16,756 nt of DNA from the NCBI GenBank assembly GCA_035291605.1, contig DATDRS010000515.1, positions 1 through 16,756 on the forward strand, written 5' to 3'. Source of the stretch: DATDRS01 sp035291605 (GTDB lineage: Bacteria; Chloroflexota; Anaerolineae; Anaerolineales; UBA6663). The notes under the pieces are model-generated. The model saw only the letters and a program-made list of their open reading frames with translations. It was not told where the DNA came from and did not search any database. Shown here one piece after another: positions 1 through 7,247 of the stretch. Position numbers and translations under genes: made by a program. How positions within the stretch are numbered: position 1 is the stretch's first letter; every line of letters begins with the position of its first letter.

Positions 1-251
1 TTGCCCTGCAGGACGACTACTTCGTCTCGCGCAAACTGTACCCGAACGTGGACTTCTACTCGGGCCTCATCTACCAGGCGATGGGCTTCCCGGTGGCGTT
101 CTTCCCGGTGCTGTTCGCCATCCCGCGCACGGTGGGCTGGCTGACGCAGTGGCAGGAGATGATCACCGACCCGGAGCAGAAGATCGCCCGCCCGCGCCAG
201 ATTTATCTGGGACACGACCAGCGGGATTACGTGGCGATGGATAAACGGTAA
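1..251 (+). CDS. gltA: Citrate synthase, C-terminal end (5' part outside window)
   Basis: Citrate synthase condenses oxaloacetate and acetyl-CoA to citrate, the entry step of the TCA cycle, in the cytoplasm. The reading frame is open from the left edge (first full codon at 3) and ends with TAA at 249-251, giving about 82 residues. The stretch PNVDFYSG carries the family's catalytic aspartate. It is followed by the usual GFPVAFFPVLFAIPRTVGW segment and the terminal IARPRQIYLG motif. The family commonly has AHW(x)E after the GW; here it reads TQWQEM, a modest departure. A malic enzyme gene follows 59 nt downstream on the same strand, so the two form a central-carbon pair. The gltA symbol is used loosely, since citZ-type naming is also possible. 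The family call is secure even from this fragment. Confidence 0.93.
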   Translation, partial: ALQDDYFVSRKLYPNVDFYSGLIYQAMGFPVAFFPVLFAIPRTVGWLTQWQEMITDPEQKIARPRQIYLGHDQRDYVAMDKR

Positions 252-258
252 TATTCCC

Positions 259-286
259 GTAGAGACGCGGCATGCCGCGTCTCTAC
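259..286. repeat. Perfect 28-bp palindrome between citrate synthase and malic enzyme genes
   Basis: The arm GTAGAGACGCGGCA (259-272) is followed with no loop by its exact reverse complement TGCCGCGTCTCTAC (273-286). It starts 7 nt after the citrate synthase stop and ends 24 nt before the malic enzyme start, just ahead of its ribosome binding site. It has no T-tract, so it is not a classical terminator. Elements with GTAGAGACGC...GCGTCTCTAC arms are, as far as I recall, dispersed repeats in cyanobacterial and Chloroflexota genomes. Here that is inference, because only one copy is in the window. Confidence 0.9.
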
Positions 287-310
287 ACGTGGGTGAGAAG
301 GAAAATCATC

Positions 311-2560
311 ATGGCAGTCACTACCGAGGAAGTTTTCGAATACCACCGCCGGGGGCGGCCCGGCAAGATCGAGGTCATCCCGACGAAGCCGATGGCGACC
401 CAACGCGACCTGTCGCTGGCGTATACCCCCGGCGTCGCGCAGGTCGTGGAAGAACTCGAGCGCAATCCCGCGACCGCCTACGAGTACACGGCGAAAGCGA
501 ACCTGGTCGCCGTGGTCTCCAACGGCACGGCCATCCTCGGCCTCGGCGACCGCGGCGCGCTGGCCTCCAAGCCGGTGATGGAGGGCAAGGGCGTGCTCTT
601 CAAGCGCTTCGCCGACGTGGACGTGTTCGACATCGAAGTGGACGCCCACGACCCGGATGAGATCATCCGCGTGGTCAAAGCCATCGCGCCGACCTTCGGC
701 GGGATCAACCTGGAGGACATCAAAGCGCCGGAGTGCTTCTACGTCGAAGAGACGCTCAAATCCATGCTCGACATCCCGGTATTCCACGACGACCAGCACG
801 GTACGGCGATCATCTCCAGCGCGGCGCTGATCAACGCGATGGAGACCACCGGCAAAGATCTCGCCCGGTTGCGCGTCGTCGTCTCGGGCGCGGGGGCCTC
901 GGCCATCGCCTGCGCCGAGCTGTACGTCAAATTCGGCGTGCGGCGTGAGAACATCATGCTCGTGGACACGAAGGGCGTGGTCTACGCAGGGCGCGCCGAG
1001 GGGATGAACCAGTACAAACAGCGCTTCGCGGCGAAGACCGACGCCCGCACGCTTGCGGACGCCATGAAAGGCGCGGACCTGTTCCTCGGCCTCTCGGTGA
1101 AGGACCTGCTCACGCCCGCGATGGTGAAGACGATGGCCGACAAGCCGATCATCTTCGCGCTCGCCAACCCCGACCCCGAAATCCAGTACGAACTCGCCAA
1201 AGAGGCCCGGCCCGACGCGCTGGTGGCGACCGGCCGCTCGGACTATCCCAATCAGATCAACAACGTGCTTGGGTTCCCGTTCATCTTCCGGGGCGCGCTC
1301 GACGTGCGGGCGAAGGCGATCAACGACGAGATGAAACTCGCGGCGGCCAAGGCGCTGGCCTCCCTCGCCCACGAGGACGTGCCGGACTCCGTCCTCACGG
1401 CCTATGGGGTCTCCTCGCTCAAGTTCGGCCCGGACTATCTGATCCCGAAGCCGCTCGATCCGCGCGTGTTGCTGTGGGAATCCCCCGCCGTGGCCGAAGC
1501 GGCGATGCAGAGCGGCGTGGCGCGGCAGGAGATTGACCTGGAGAAATACCGCGAGCAGTTGGCGGCGCGCCTCGGCCCCGGCCGCCGCGTCCGGCGCACG
1601 ATCATCAACCGGGCCAAAGCCGCGCCCAAGCGGGTGGTGTTCGCCGAGGGCGAGGCGCCCAAGATCATCCGCGCCGCCGCGCAGGTGGTGGACGAACGCA
1701 TCGGCCAGCCGATCCTGCTCGGCAACCCGGAGAAGATTCGACAGCAGGTGAAGGAACTCGGCCTGCACTTCACGCCCGTCGTGGTGGACCCAAACAGCGA
1801 CGGGAAGCAGGGCCTGTATGCCGCGGCCTACTTCAATCTGCGCCAGCGCAAAGGCGTGACCCTGGCCCACGCCCACGAGCGCATCCACGAGCCGAACCTC
1901 TTCGGTCTCATGATGGTGCACGAGGGCGACGCCGACGCGTTCGTCTCCGGCCTGACGTACGAGTATCCCGAGGTCATCCGCCCGGCCCTGCAAATCTTTC
2001 ACACCAAGCCAGGCGTGAGCAGGGCCGCCGGAGCATATCTCGTCATCGTCTGCGGCCAGGTATACATTTTCAGCGACGCGACGGTGAACATCGAGCCGAC
2101 GGCGGAAGACCTGGCCGAGATCGCGGCGCTCTCCGCCGATCTGGCGACGCGCCTCGGCCTCACGCCGCGCGTGGCGATGCTCTCCTTCTCCAACTTCGGC
2201 AGCGTGAAGCACGGGCTGTCGGAGAAGGTGCGCCGCGCGGTGGAGCTGGTGCGCGCCCGCCGGCCGGAGCTGGAAGTGGATGGCGAGATGCAGGCCGACG
2301 TGGCCGTGGTACCCGAGATGCTGGCGGCGCGCTTCCCTTTCAGCCGCGTGAAAGACCCGAACGTGCTGGTCTTCCCCAACCTGGAGGCGGCGAACATTGC
2401 CTACAAACTGTTGCAGCGCCTCGGCGGCGCGGAGACGATTGGCCCGGTGCTGCTCGGCCTGGACGCGCCGGTGCACGTCCTGCAGGCGAGCGACGACGTG
2501 GACGAGGTGGTCTCGATTGCGGCGGCGGCCGTGATGGACGCGCAGGAGCGTAGCGAGTAA
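311..2560 (+). CDS. maeB: NADP-dependent malic enzyme with phosphotransacetylase-like C-terminal domain
   Basis: Oxidatively decarboxylates malate to pyruvate with reduction of NADP, feeding pyruvate and NADPH from the TCA pool. The product has 749 residues, close to E. coli MaeB (about 760). The N-terminal malic domain (about 15-155) has AYTPGVA with catalytic Tyr38, SNGTAILGLGD (70-80), the EGKG lysine Lys93 and metal-site acids near GGINLEDIKAP and HDDQHGTAI (159-166). The NAD(P)-binding domain shows VVSGAGASA (190-198) and FALANPDPEI (282-291). Residues about 430-745 are the PTA-like domain (VVFAEGEAPKII at 442-453, DADAFVSG at 540-547), which in this family is usually regulatory rather than catalytic. 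The ATG at 311 is chosen because GAGAAGGA lies just upstream. An in-frame ATG at 272 falls inside the palindrome and would add 13 unrelated residues. Confidence 0.96.
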   Translation: MAVTTEEVFEYHRRGRPGKIEVIPTKPMATQRDLSLAYTPGVAQVVEELERNPATAYEYTAKANLVAVVSNGTAILGLGDRGALASKPVMEGKGVLFKRFADVDVFDIEVDAHDPDEIIRVVKAIAPTFGGINLEDIKAPECFYVEETLKSMLDIPVFHDDQHGTAIISSAALINAMETTGKDLARLRVVVSGAGASAIACAELYVKFGVRRENIMLVDTKGVVYAGRAEGMNQYKQRFAAKTDARTLADAMKGADLFLGLSVKDLLTPAMVKTMADKPIIFALANPDPEIQYELAKEARPDALVATGRSDYPNQINNVLGFPFIFRGALDVRAKAINDEMKLAAAKALASLAHEDVPDSVLTAYGVSSLKFGPDYLIPKPLDPRVLLWESPAVAEAAMQSGVARQEIDLEKYREQLAARLGPGRRVRRTIINRAKAAPKRVVFAEGEAPKIIRAAAQVVDERIGQPILLGNPEKIRQQVKELGLHFTPVVVDPNSDGKQGLYAAAYFNLRQRKGVTLAHAHERIHEPNLFGLMMVHEGDADAFVSGLTYEYPEVIRPALQIFHTKPGVSRAAGAYLVIVCGQVYIFSDATVNIEPTAEDLAEIAALSADLATRLGLTPRVAMLSFSNFGSVKHGLSEKVRRAVELVRARRPELEVDGEMQADVAVVPEMLAARFPFSRVKDPNVLVFPNLEAANIAYKLLQRLGGAETIGPVLLGLDAPVHVLQASDDVDEVVSIAAAAVMDAQERSE

Positions 2561-2575
2561 AGAGTCATCGCTAAT

Positions 2576-2621
2576 AGCGACTTCAGTCCCGGAAGGTTGG
2601 GCGACTGAAGTCGCTTCTTTA
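2576..2621 (+). terminator. Stem-loop downstream of malic enzyme gene, possible terminator
   Basis: AGCGACTTCAGTC (2576-2588) and GACTGAAGTCGCT (2603-2615) are perfect 13-bp complements around a 14-nt loop, 15 nt after the malic enzyme stop. The tail TCTTTA after the stem is only moderately T-rich. It may therefore be a weak rho-independent terminator or a dispersed hairpin element doing that job. Part of the right arm (GCGACTGAAGTCGC, 2601-2614) recurs exactly at 16591-16604. Confidence 0.6.
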
Positions 2622-2737
2622 CAGGACTCATGCGCTGGCTGCGCGCCGGGGGGCGGAGCGGAGGAGATCAGACCTTAAAGGCTGTGTCGTACCATTTGCG
2701 CCGGACATCACGCACGGAAGTATGACACGCCGGCCTT

Positions 2738-2759
2738 CTCCTCCCGCTAACTGGAGGAG
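2738..2759. repeat. Short inverted repeat CTCCTCC/GGAGGAG
   Basis: CTCCTCC (2738-2744) pairs with GGAGGAG (2753-2759) around the 8-nt loop CGCTAACT, followed by GGATAGGGTA. The form resembles degenerate copies of CCCTCTCC...GGAGAGGG intergenic palindromes that are widespread in bacterial genomes. It lies 24 bp upstream of the kinase promoter's -35. A function is not evident. Confidence 0.45.
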
Positions 2760-2782
2760 GGATAGGGTACCAATGTACGCAA

Positions 2783-2811
2783 TTGCATCAGAGGACAGAC
2801 ACCGCTATAAT
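2783..2811 (+). promoter_or_regulatory. Sigma-70-type promoter for the kinase cassette
   Basis: TTGCAT (2783-2788) is a partial -35 match, and TATAAT (2806-2811) is a perfect -10, with a 17-bp spacer. Transcription would start near 2818 and leave a leader of about 50 nt before the kinase GTG at 2869. It is the best full promoter match I found in the window. Its position ahead of a run of seven closely packed same-strand genes suggests it drives the cassette. Confidence 0.75.
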
Positions 2812-2823
2812 TTCTTTAGAAAT
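2810..2823. promoter_or_regulatory. 14-bp palindrome over -10/start site, candidate operator
   Basis: ATTTCT-TT-AGAAAT (2810-2823) is a perfect 6+6 inverted repeat. It overlaps the last two bases of the -10 box and covers the expected transcription start near 2818. This placement would suit a dimeric repressor blocking open-complex formation. It is AT-rich, so chance cannot be excluded, and no regulator is identified. Confidence 0.35.
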
Positions 2824-2868
2824 CCTGAGCAGACGGATTGGGTGCGGCCACAGAAACGGCGGTGAACT

Positions 2869-4791
2869 GTGTTCGAGACGCATAAAATCACAAAAACCAT
2901 TGGCAAAGGCGGTCAGGGCACCGGGGAGAGCAGCCTGAAGGTCGGCGCGTTGCTTCAGGACCGGTTTTTGATCCAGGGCGTGCTGGGCGTCGGCGGCATG
3001 GGCTCGGTCTACAAAGCCCGCGATATGCGCTTTCCGAACGTCACCAAGCTCGTGGCCGTCAAAGAGATCATCAACCAGGCGGACCCCAGCATGCGCGAGA
3101 TGATTGTCAAGACCTTCGAGCGCGAAGCGAACATCCTCGCCGAACTCAACCATCCCGCCATCCCCAAGATTTACGATTACTTCACGCAGGGCGACAAGTC
3201 CTTCCTGGTGCAGGAGTTCATCGAGGGCAAGGACCTGGAAGCCTATCTGAACGACATCTCCGACTCCATCCCTGAGGAGCAGGTCGTCGAGTGGGCCATC
3301 CAGTTGTGCGACGTGCTCTCGTATCTGCACAGCCACAAGCCCGAGCCGATCATCTTCCGCGACATGAAGCCTTCAAACGTCATGCTGGATTTGCACACCA
3401 ACATCCGGCTGATTGACTTCGGCATTGCCCGCCCCTTCATGGCCGGACAAAAGGGGACCATGATCGGGACCGAGGGGTATTCTCCCCCTGAGCAATATCG
3501 CGGCGAAGCCAGTCCCGCCGGGGACATTTACGCCCTGGGGGCGACCCTCCACCACCTGCTCACCAAGCAGGACCCGCGCATCGAGCCGCCGTTCTCCTTT
3601 TCCGAGCGACCCGTCCGTAAAGCCAACCCGGCCGTGAGCCTGGAACTGGAGGCCGTCATCAACGCGTCTTTGAACTACAACCCGTCGGAACGCTTCCCCG
3701 GCGCCAAGGCCATGAAAGACGCGCTCCTGTCTCTGCGGCGCGCCACGACCGGCATCCTCACACACCAGTTGGCCTCGGCCTCTCCACCAAAGACGATGAG
3801 CGGCGCGCCGGGCGCGGCGGTGAAGGTCAGCGGCGAAGTCGCTCCGATCTGGGTCTTCAAGTGCGAGGACGAACTGCGCGGCAGCCCGCTGGTCCACAAA
3901 GGCGTTGTGTACATCGGCGCGTACGACAATAACTTGTACGCCGTCAATGCGTCCGACGGCAAGCTGCTGTGGAAATACGCGACAGATGGCGGCCTGCCCG
4001 GCTCGCCGGCCGTGCACCAGGATACGCTCTTCATCGGCTCCGAGGACCGACGCCTGCACGCGGTGTCGGCCAAGAGCGGCCGCATCCAGTGGACCTATTA
4101 CACGGAGGGGCCGGTGCGCGGCTCCCCGCGTGTGGCCGAGGGCCACGTATTTATCGGCTCGGACGACGAGAACCTGCACGCCGTGAACATGCTCACGGGA
4201 CGCCGGGCCTGGAAGTCCCCGGCGGTGGCCCCGGTGCGCTGCCGCCCGGCGGTGTCGAGCGATTTGATTTTCTTTGGCTGCGAGTCGGGCGAGTTCTATT
4301 GCATTGATTTCAGCGGCCAGCAAAAATGGCGTTTCAAGGCCAAGCGCGCCCTCACCTCGTCGCCGCTGTTCTACAATGGAAACATCTATGTCGGGTCGCT
4401 GGATAACTACGTGTACGCGCTGGAGGCCAAGTCCGGCTGGAACGTATGGAAATTCCGCACGAATAAGGGCGTCATTTCCTCGCCGGCGGCCGAGGGCAAT
4501 TTGCTGCTCATCGGCTCAGCCGATAACTTCCTCTATGCGATTGACATCCGCTCTGGTCGCGAGACCTGGAAGTTCGAGGCGGAGGGGCAGGTCAATTCCT
4601 CGCCGGCGATCAACAAAGGCGCGGTGTACTTCGGCGCTATTGACGGGCACGTCTACGCCGTTGACATCGCGGCCGGCAAACTGCGCTGGAAGTTCCATTC
4701 CGGCGCGCCGTTCACCTCGTCCCCTGCCATCGTTGACGACGTCGTATACATCGGCTCGCTCGACCACAGCCTTTACGCGCTCACGGCCTGA
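2869..4791 (+). CDS. Soluble Ser/Thr protein kinase with C-terminal eight-blade PQQ-like beta-propeller
   Basis: A 640-residue Hanks-type kinase. The kinase domain covers about 31-290: glycine loop LGVGGMGSV (39-47), VAVK lysine Lys65, helix-C Glu86, catalytic loop FRDMKPSN (163-170) with Asp165, Lys167 and Asn170, DFG at 183-185, and SPPEQY (205-210) in the APE position. The usual HRD histidine is Phe163. After a linker (about 290-325), eight W-strand markers recur every 39-40 residues (Trp328, 368, 408, 448, 487, 527, 567, 606), each followed about 10 residues later by SSP/GSP and then YIGS.D..LYA. The last unit lacks its own W strand, so Trp328 probably closes the ring. I see no transmembrane segment, unlike many bacterial kinases, so it is probably cytoplasmic. 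The start is GTG at 2869 with a weak GGCGGTGA site. First gene of the cassette; PP2C follows 14 nt later. Confidence 0.93.
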   Translation: MFETHKITKTIGKGGQGTGESSLKVGALLQDRFLIQGVLGVGGMGSVYKARDMRFPNVTKLVAVKEIINQADPSMREMIVKTFEREANILAELNHPAIPKIYDYFTQGDKSFLVQEFIEGKDLEAYLNDISDSIPEEQVVEWAIQLCDVLSYLHSHKPEPIIFRDMKPSNVMLDLHTNIRLIDFGIARPFMAGQKGTMIGTEGYSPPEQYRGEASPAGDIYALGATLHHLLTKQDPRIEPPFSFSERPVRKANPAVSLELEAVINASLNYNPSERFPGAKAMKDALLSLRRATTGILTHQLASASPPKTMSGAPGAAVKVSGEVAPIWVFKCEDELRGSPLVHKGVVYIGAYDNNLYAVNASDGKLLWKYATDGGLPGSPAVHQDTLFIGSEDRRLHAVSAKSGRIQWTYYTEGPVRGSPRVAEGHVFIGSDDENLHAVNMLTGRRAWKSPAVAPVRCRPAVSSDLIFFGCESGEFYCIDFSGQQKWRFKAKRALTSSPLFYNGNIYVGSLDNYVYALEAKSGWNVWKFRTNKGVISSPAAEGNLLLIGSADNFLYAIDIRSGRETWKFEAEGQVNSSPAINKGAVYFGAIDGHVYAVDIAAGKLRWKFHSGAPFTSSPAIVDDVVYIGSLDHSLYALTA

Positions 4792-4805
4792 CCGGGGAGG
4801 CATTT

Positions 4806-5762
4806 GTGCTCAATTCCATTCTTGAGAAGTTGTTTGGCAAGCAAAAGACAGAGGCCCCCGCCCCAGCCGCGTCTCCCCCGCCGCCGCGCGATCTGGACGC
4901 CACGGTCCCGCTGTCACCCGAGATGGCCGCGCAACTGCCGCCCGACGCCATGACGGCCCTGACCGACTCTCGCCCGCCCCGGCGGATGCGCCTCGGCGTC
5001 GCGCAGGACGTAGGCCGGGTCCGCAGCCACAATGAGGACGTGCTGCTCGTCTTCACGGGTGAACTGGCCGGGCTGGAGACGATGCCCAGCTTCGGCTTGT
5101 TTGTCGTCGCCGACGGGATGGGCGGCCATTCCCTGGGCGAGCGCGCCAGCGGCATCGCGGCCCGCACTGTGGCGCGCATTAGCATGGAGCAGATCTTGCC
5201 CTCCCTGCTGGCCGACCCGCACTCCGAGGTGGAGCGCCCCCCTTTGCAGGAGGTCATGGAAAGCGCCATGGCGGCGGCGAACACCGCCGTGGTCAGCAGC
5301 GTGCCCGAGGGCGGCACCACGCTGACCTGCGCCTTGCTGATCGGCGAGCAACTTATCCTGTCGCACGTGGGCGACAGCCGCGCCTATATCATCACCGAAG
5401 ACACCTTTGAGCAAATCACCCGCGACCACTCGCTCGTGCAGCGCCTGCAGGAACTGGGGCAAATCACTGCCGCCGAAGCCGCGGTGCATCCACAGCGCAG
5501 CGTCCTGTACCGCGCCGTGGGACAGGGAGAAGGCTTGGAGGTGGATGTGATCGCGCGCCGTCTGCCTCCGGGCGCGTCCCTCTTGTTATGCTCGGACGGT
5601 CTATGGGGTCTCGTGCCAGACGAAAAAATCTTGAAAACGGTGCAGCAATCCCACACTCCGCAGGCAGCCTGTGAGGCGCTCGTCGCAGCCGCCAACGCCG
5701 CCGGAGGGCCGGACAACATCACCGCCGTCATGGTACAGGTCCCGCCCGAGCCTATCGCGTAG
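4806..5762 (+). CDS. PP2C-family Ser/Thr protein phosphatase
   Basis: Metal-dependent phosphatase expected to remove phosphate from Ser/Thr residues of the neighbouring kinase and its substrates in the cytoplasm. Of 318 residues, the first about 60 form a Pro/Ala-rich leader without clear fold. The PPM core then shows RSHNED (73-78) with Glu77/Asp78, ADGMGGH (102-108) with metal ligand Asp103, SHVGDSRAY (186-194), LCSDGLWG (261-268) with Asp264, and GGPDNITAVMV (300-310) with Asp303. All metal-binding acids are present, so it should be active. The start is GTG at 4806, supported by the strong GGGGAGG site at 4794-4800 that begins 2 nt after the kinase stop. The J/VWA gene follows after only 3 nt. 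A kinase-phosphatase pair in one operon is a standard on/off arrangement. Confidence 0.94.
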   Translation: MLNSILEKLFGKQKTEAPAPAASPPPPRDLDATVPLSPEMAAQLPPDAMTALTDSRPPRRMRLGVAQDVGRVRSHNEDVLLVFTGELAGLETMPSFGLFVVADGMGGHSLGERASGIAARTVARISMEQILPSLLADPHSEVERPPLQEVMESAMAAANTAVVSSVPEGGTTLTCALLIGEQLILSHVGDSRAYIITEDTFEQITRDHSLVQRLQELGQITAAEAAVHPQRSVLYRAVGQGEGLEVDVIARRLPPGASLLLCSDGLWGLVPDEKILKTVQQSHTPQAACEALVAAANAAGGPDNITAVMVQVPPEPIA

Positions 5763-5765
5763 CCT

Positions 5766-7247
5766 ATGACCACCGGCGACCTCTACGACCTTCTGGGCCT
5801 GGCGCACCGGGCTACCCCCGACGAGATTAAGGCCGCCTACCGGAATGCGGCCCGGCGTTTCCACCCGGACGTTAATCCGCACCCTTCGGCGACGGAAGAA
5901 TTCAAGCTCATCGCCAACGCCTATGTCATCCTGAGCGACCCGGCCCAGCGCACGGCGTATGACACGGCGTTACAGAAGGCCGGGAGCGGGCCGCTGGTGA
6001 GCATCCACTGGATCCCCAGCCGGAAGACACTGCCGGTGCAGCTTGAGCCCCAGGTGTTTTACACTCTCGTTAACATCACCGCCTCGCTGGGCGGCGAGAC
6101 GGAGCTGCCCGCCCCGCCGGTCAATCTGTGCGTTGTGATTGACCGCTCCACGTCCATGCAGGGGGCCAGGTTAGACCAGGTCAAAACCGCAGTTTCGCAG
6201 GTCATTGACAGCCTGCGCGACAATGATTCCTTCTCCGTCGTCGCTTACAGCGACAAGGCCGAAGTGATCGTCCCGGCTCAACAGGGATTGGCGGAACGGA
6301 CCTTGGCCAAGGCCAAAATCAGCACGATCAATGCCGGCGGCGGCACCGAGATCCTGCAAGGGCTGATGCGTGGGCTGGTCGAGCTTCAGAAGCGGCTCAG
6401 CCCTTCGGCGGTGAACCACTTGATCCTGCTCACTGACGGCCAGACCTACGGCGACGAAGACGACTGTATCCTGCTGGCCACGCTGGCCGCCACCGACGGC
6501 ATCATCATCACCGGGTTGGGCATCGGCGACGAATGGAACGATCGATTCCTCGACGAGCTCACAGCCTGCACGGGGGGCACGGCCGCCTACGTCAATTCGC
6601 CCGAGCAGGTGAAGACCTTCCTCTGGAACAAAGTGCGCGGTCTGGGCTCCACCTATGCGGAACGCCTGACCCTGTACATCACCCCTGACGTGGAGGTGAA
6701 ACTGATCTCGGCCTTCAAGATGGGCCAGGAAGTGGGCCAGGTCCCGGTGGATGGCACCTCCCTCCGGCTGGGGAGTCTGCCTAAACAGCAGGGCGTGTCG
6801 GTCCTGCTCAAGTTTTTGCTGCCGCCGCTCTCGGCCGAGGGCGAGCGCTCCATCGCCCGGCTGGCGCTGTATGCGGACGTCGTCAGCCTGGGCCGGCGCG
6901 GGGAACGCACGACGGTGGATATTATCCTCCCCGGCCTGGCGGATGCGCCGCGCCTCCCACCGCCCACTGCCATCGTGGAGGCCTTAAGCAAGCTATCGCA
7001 ATATAATATGCAGGAGCGCGCCTGGCAGGAGGCCACCGCCGGCGACATTGCCAGCGCCACCAAGCGGCTCTCCACCCTCGGCACGCGCCTGCTGTCCAGC
7101 GGCCAGACCGATCTGGCCAAAGCGGCGCTCGCCGAGGCGCGCCGCCTGGAAAAGACGCAGAGTCTGTCCGAAGAGGCCAAGAAGAACTTGAAATACGGGA
7201 CACGCGCTTTGCTTTTAGCGTCTCAGCCTAAAGATATTCAGAAATGA
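5766..7247 (+). CDS. J-domain / von Willebrand factor A fusion protein
   Basis: A 493-residue protein joining two domains rarely seen together. Residues 5-68 are a DnaJ J-domain with the diagnostic His33-Pro34-Asp35 loop, preceded by DEIKAAYRNAARRF and followed by AYVILSDPAQRTAYD. J-domains stimulate the ATPase of Hsp70 (DnaK). Residues about 118-290 are a VWA domain with an intact MIDAS metal site: Asp126-x-Ser128-x-Ser130, Thr194 in GGGTE, and LLTDG with Asp224. A beta-rich part (about 300-390) and a helical C-terminus (about 400-490) follow. There is no signal peptide, membrane segment or DnaJ zinc/G-F region, so it is not a general DnaJ. The start ATG lies 3 nt after the PP2C stop and has no clear ribosome site, so translation is probably coupled. 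Its stop overlaps the next start (ATGA). The role is inferred: a scaffold bringing Hsp70 to a phosphorylation-controlled complex. Confidence 0.9.
   Translation: MTTGDLYDLLGLAHRATPDEIKAAYRNAARRFHPDVNPHPSATEEFKLIANAYVILSDPAQRTAYDTALQKAGSGPLVSIHWIPSRKTLPVQLEPQVFYTLVNITASLGGETELPAPPVNLCVVIDRSTSMQGARLDQVKTAVSQVIDSLRDNDSFSVVAYSDKAEVIVPAQQGLAERTLAKAKISTINAGGGTEILQGLMRGLVELQKRLSPSAVNHLILLTDGQTYGDEDDCILLATLAATDGIIITGLGIGDEWNDRFLDELTACTGGTAAYVNSPEQVKTFLWNKVRGLGSTYAERLTLYITPDVEVKLISAFKMGQEVGQVPVDGTSLRLGSLPKQQGVSVLLKFLLPPLSAEGERSIARLALYADVVSLGRRGERTTVDIILPGLADAPRLPPPTAIVEALSKLSQYNMQERAWQEATAGDIASATKRLSTLGTRLLSSGQTDLAKAALAEARRLEKTQSLSEEAKKNLKYGTRALLLASQPKDIQK

Larger units (their letters stand above)
2561..2868. 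other. Gene-free interval between malic enzyme and kinase genes
   Basis: This 308-nt stretch holds no convincing coding sequence. It contains a 13-bp stem-loop right after the malic enzyme gene (2576-2615), a second inverted repeat (2738-2759), a strong promoter match (2783-2811) with a short palindrome over the probable start site (2810-2823), and a leader of about 50 nt before the kinase start. I see no further structure between about 2622 and 2733. Confidence 0.7.

Noticed and set aside
272..310. Longer malic enzyme start at ATG 272
   Set aside because: The start would lie inside the 28-bp palindrome and add 13 residues unlike the family; ATG 311 has a good ribosome site.
227..2476. 749-codon open frame on the minus strand over the malic enzyme gene
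   Set aside because: It is an Arg/His/Gly-rich shadow of a GC-rich gene with no domain or ribosome site; the plus-strand frame has complete malic enzyme motifs.
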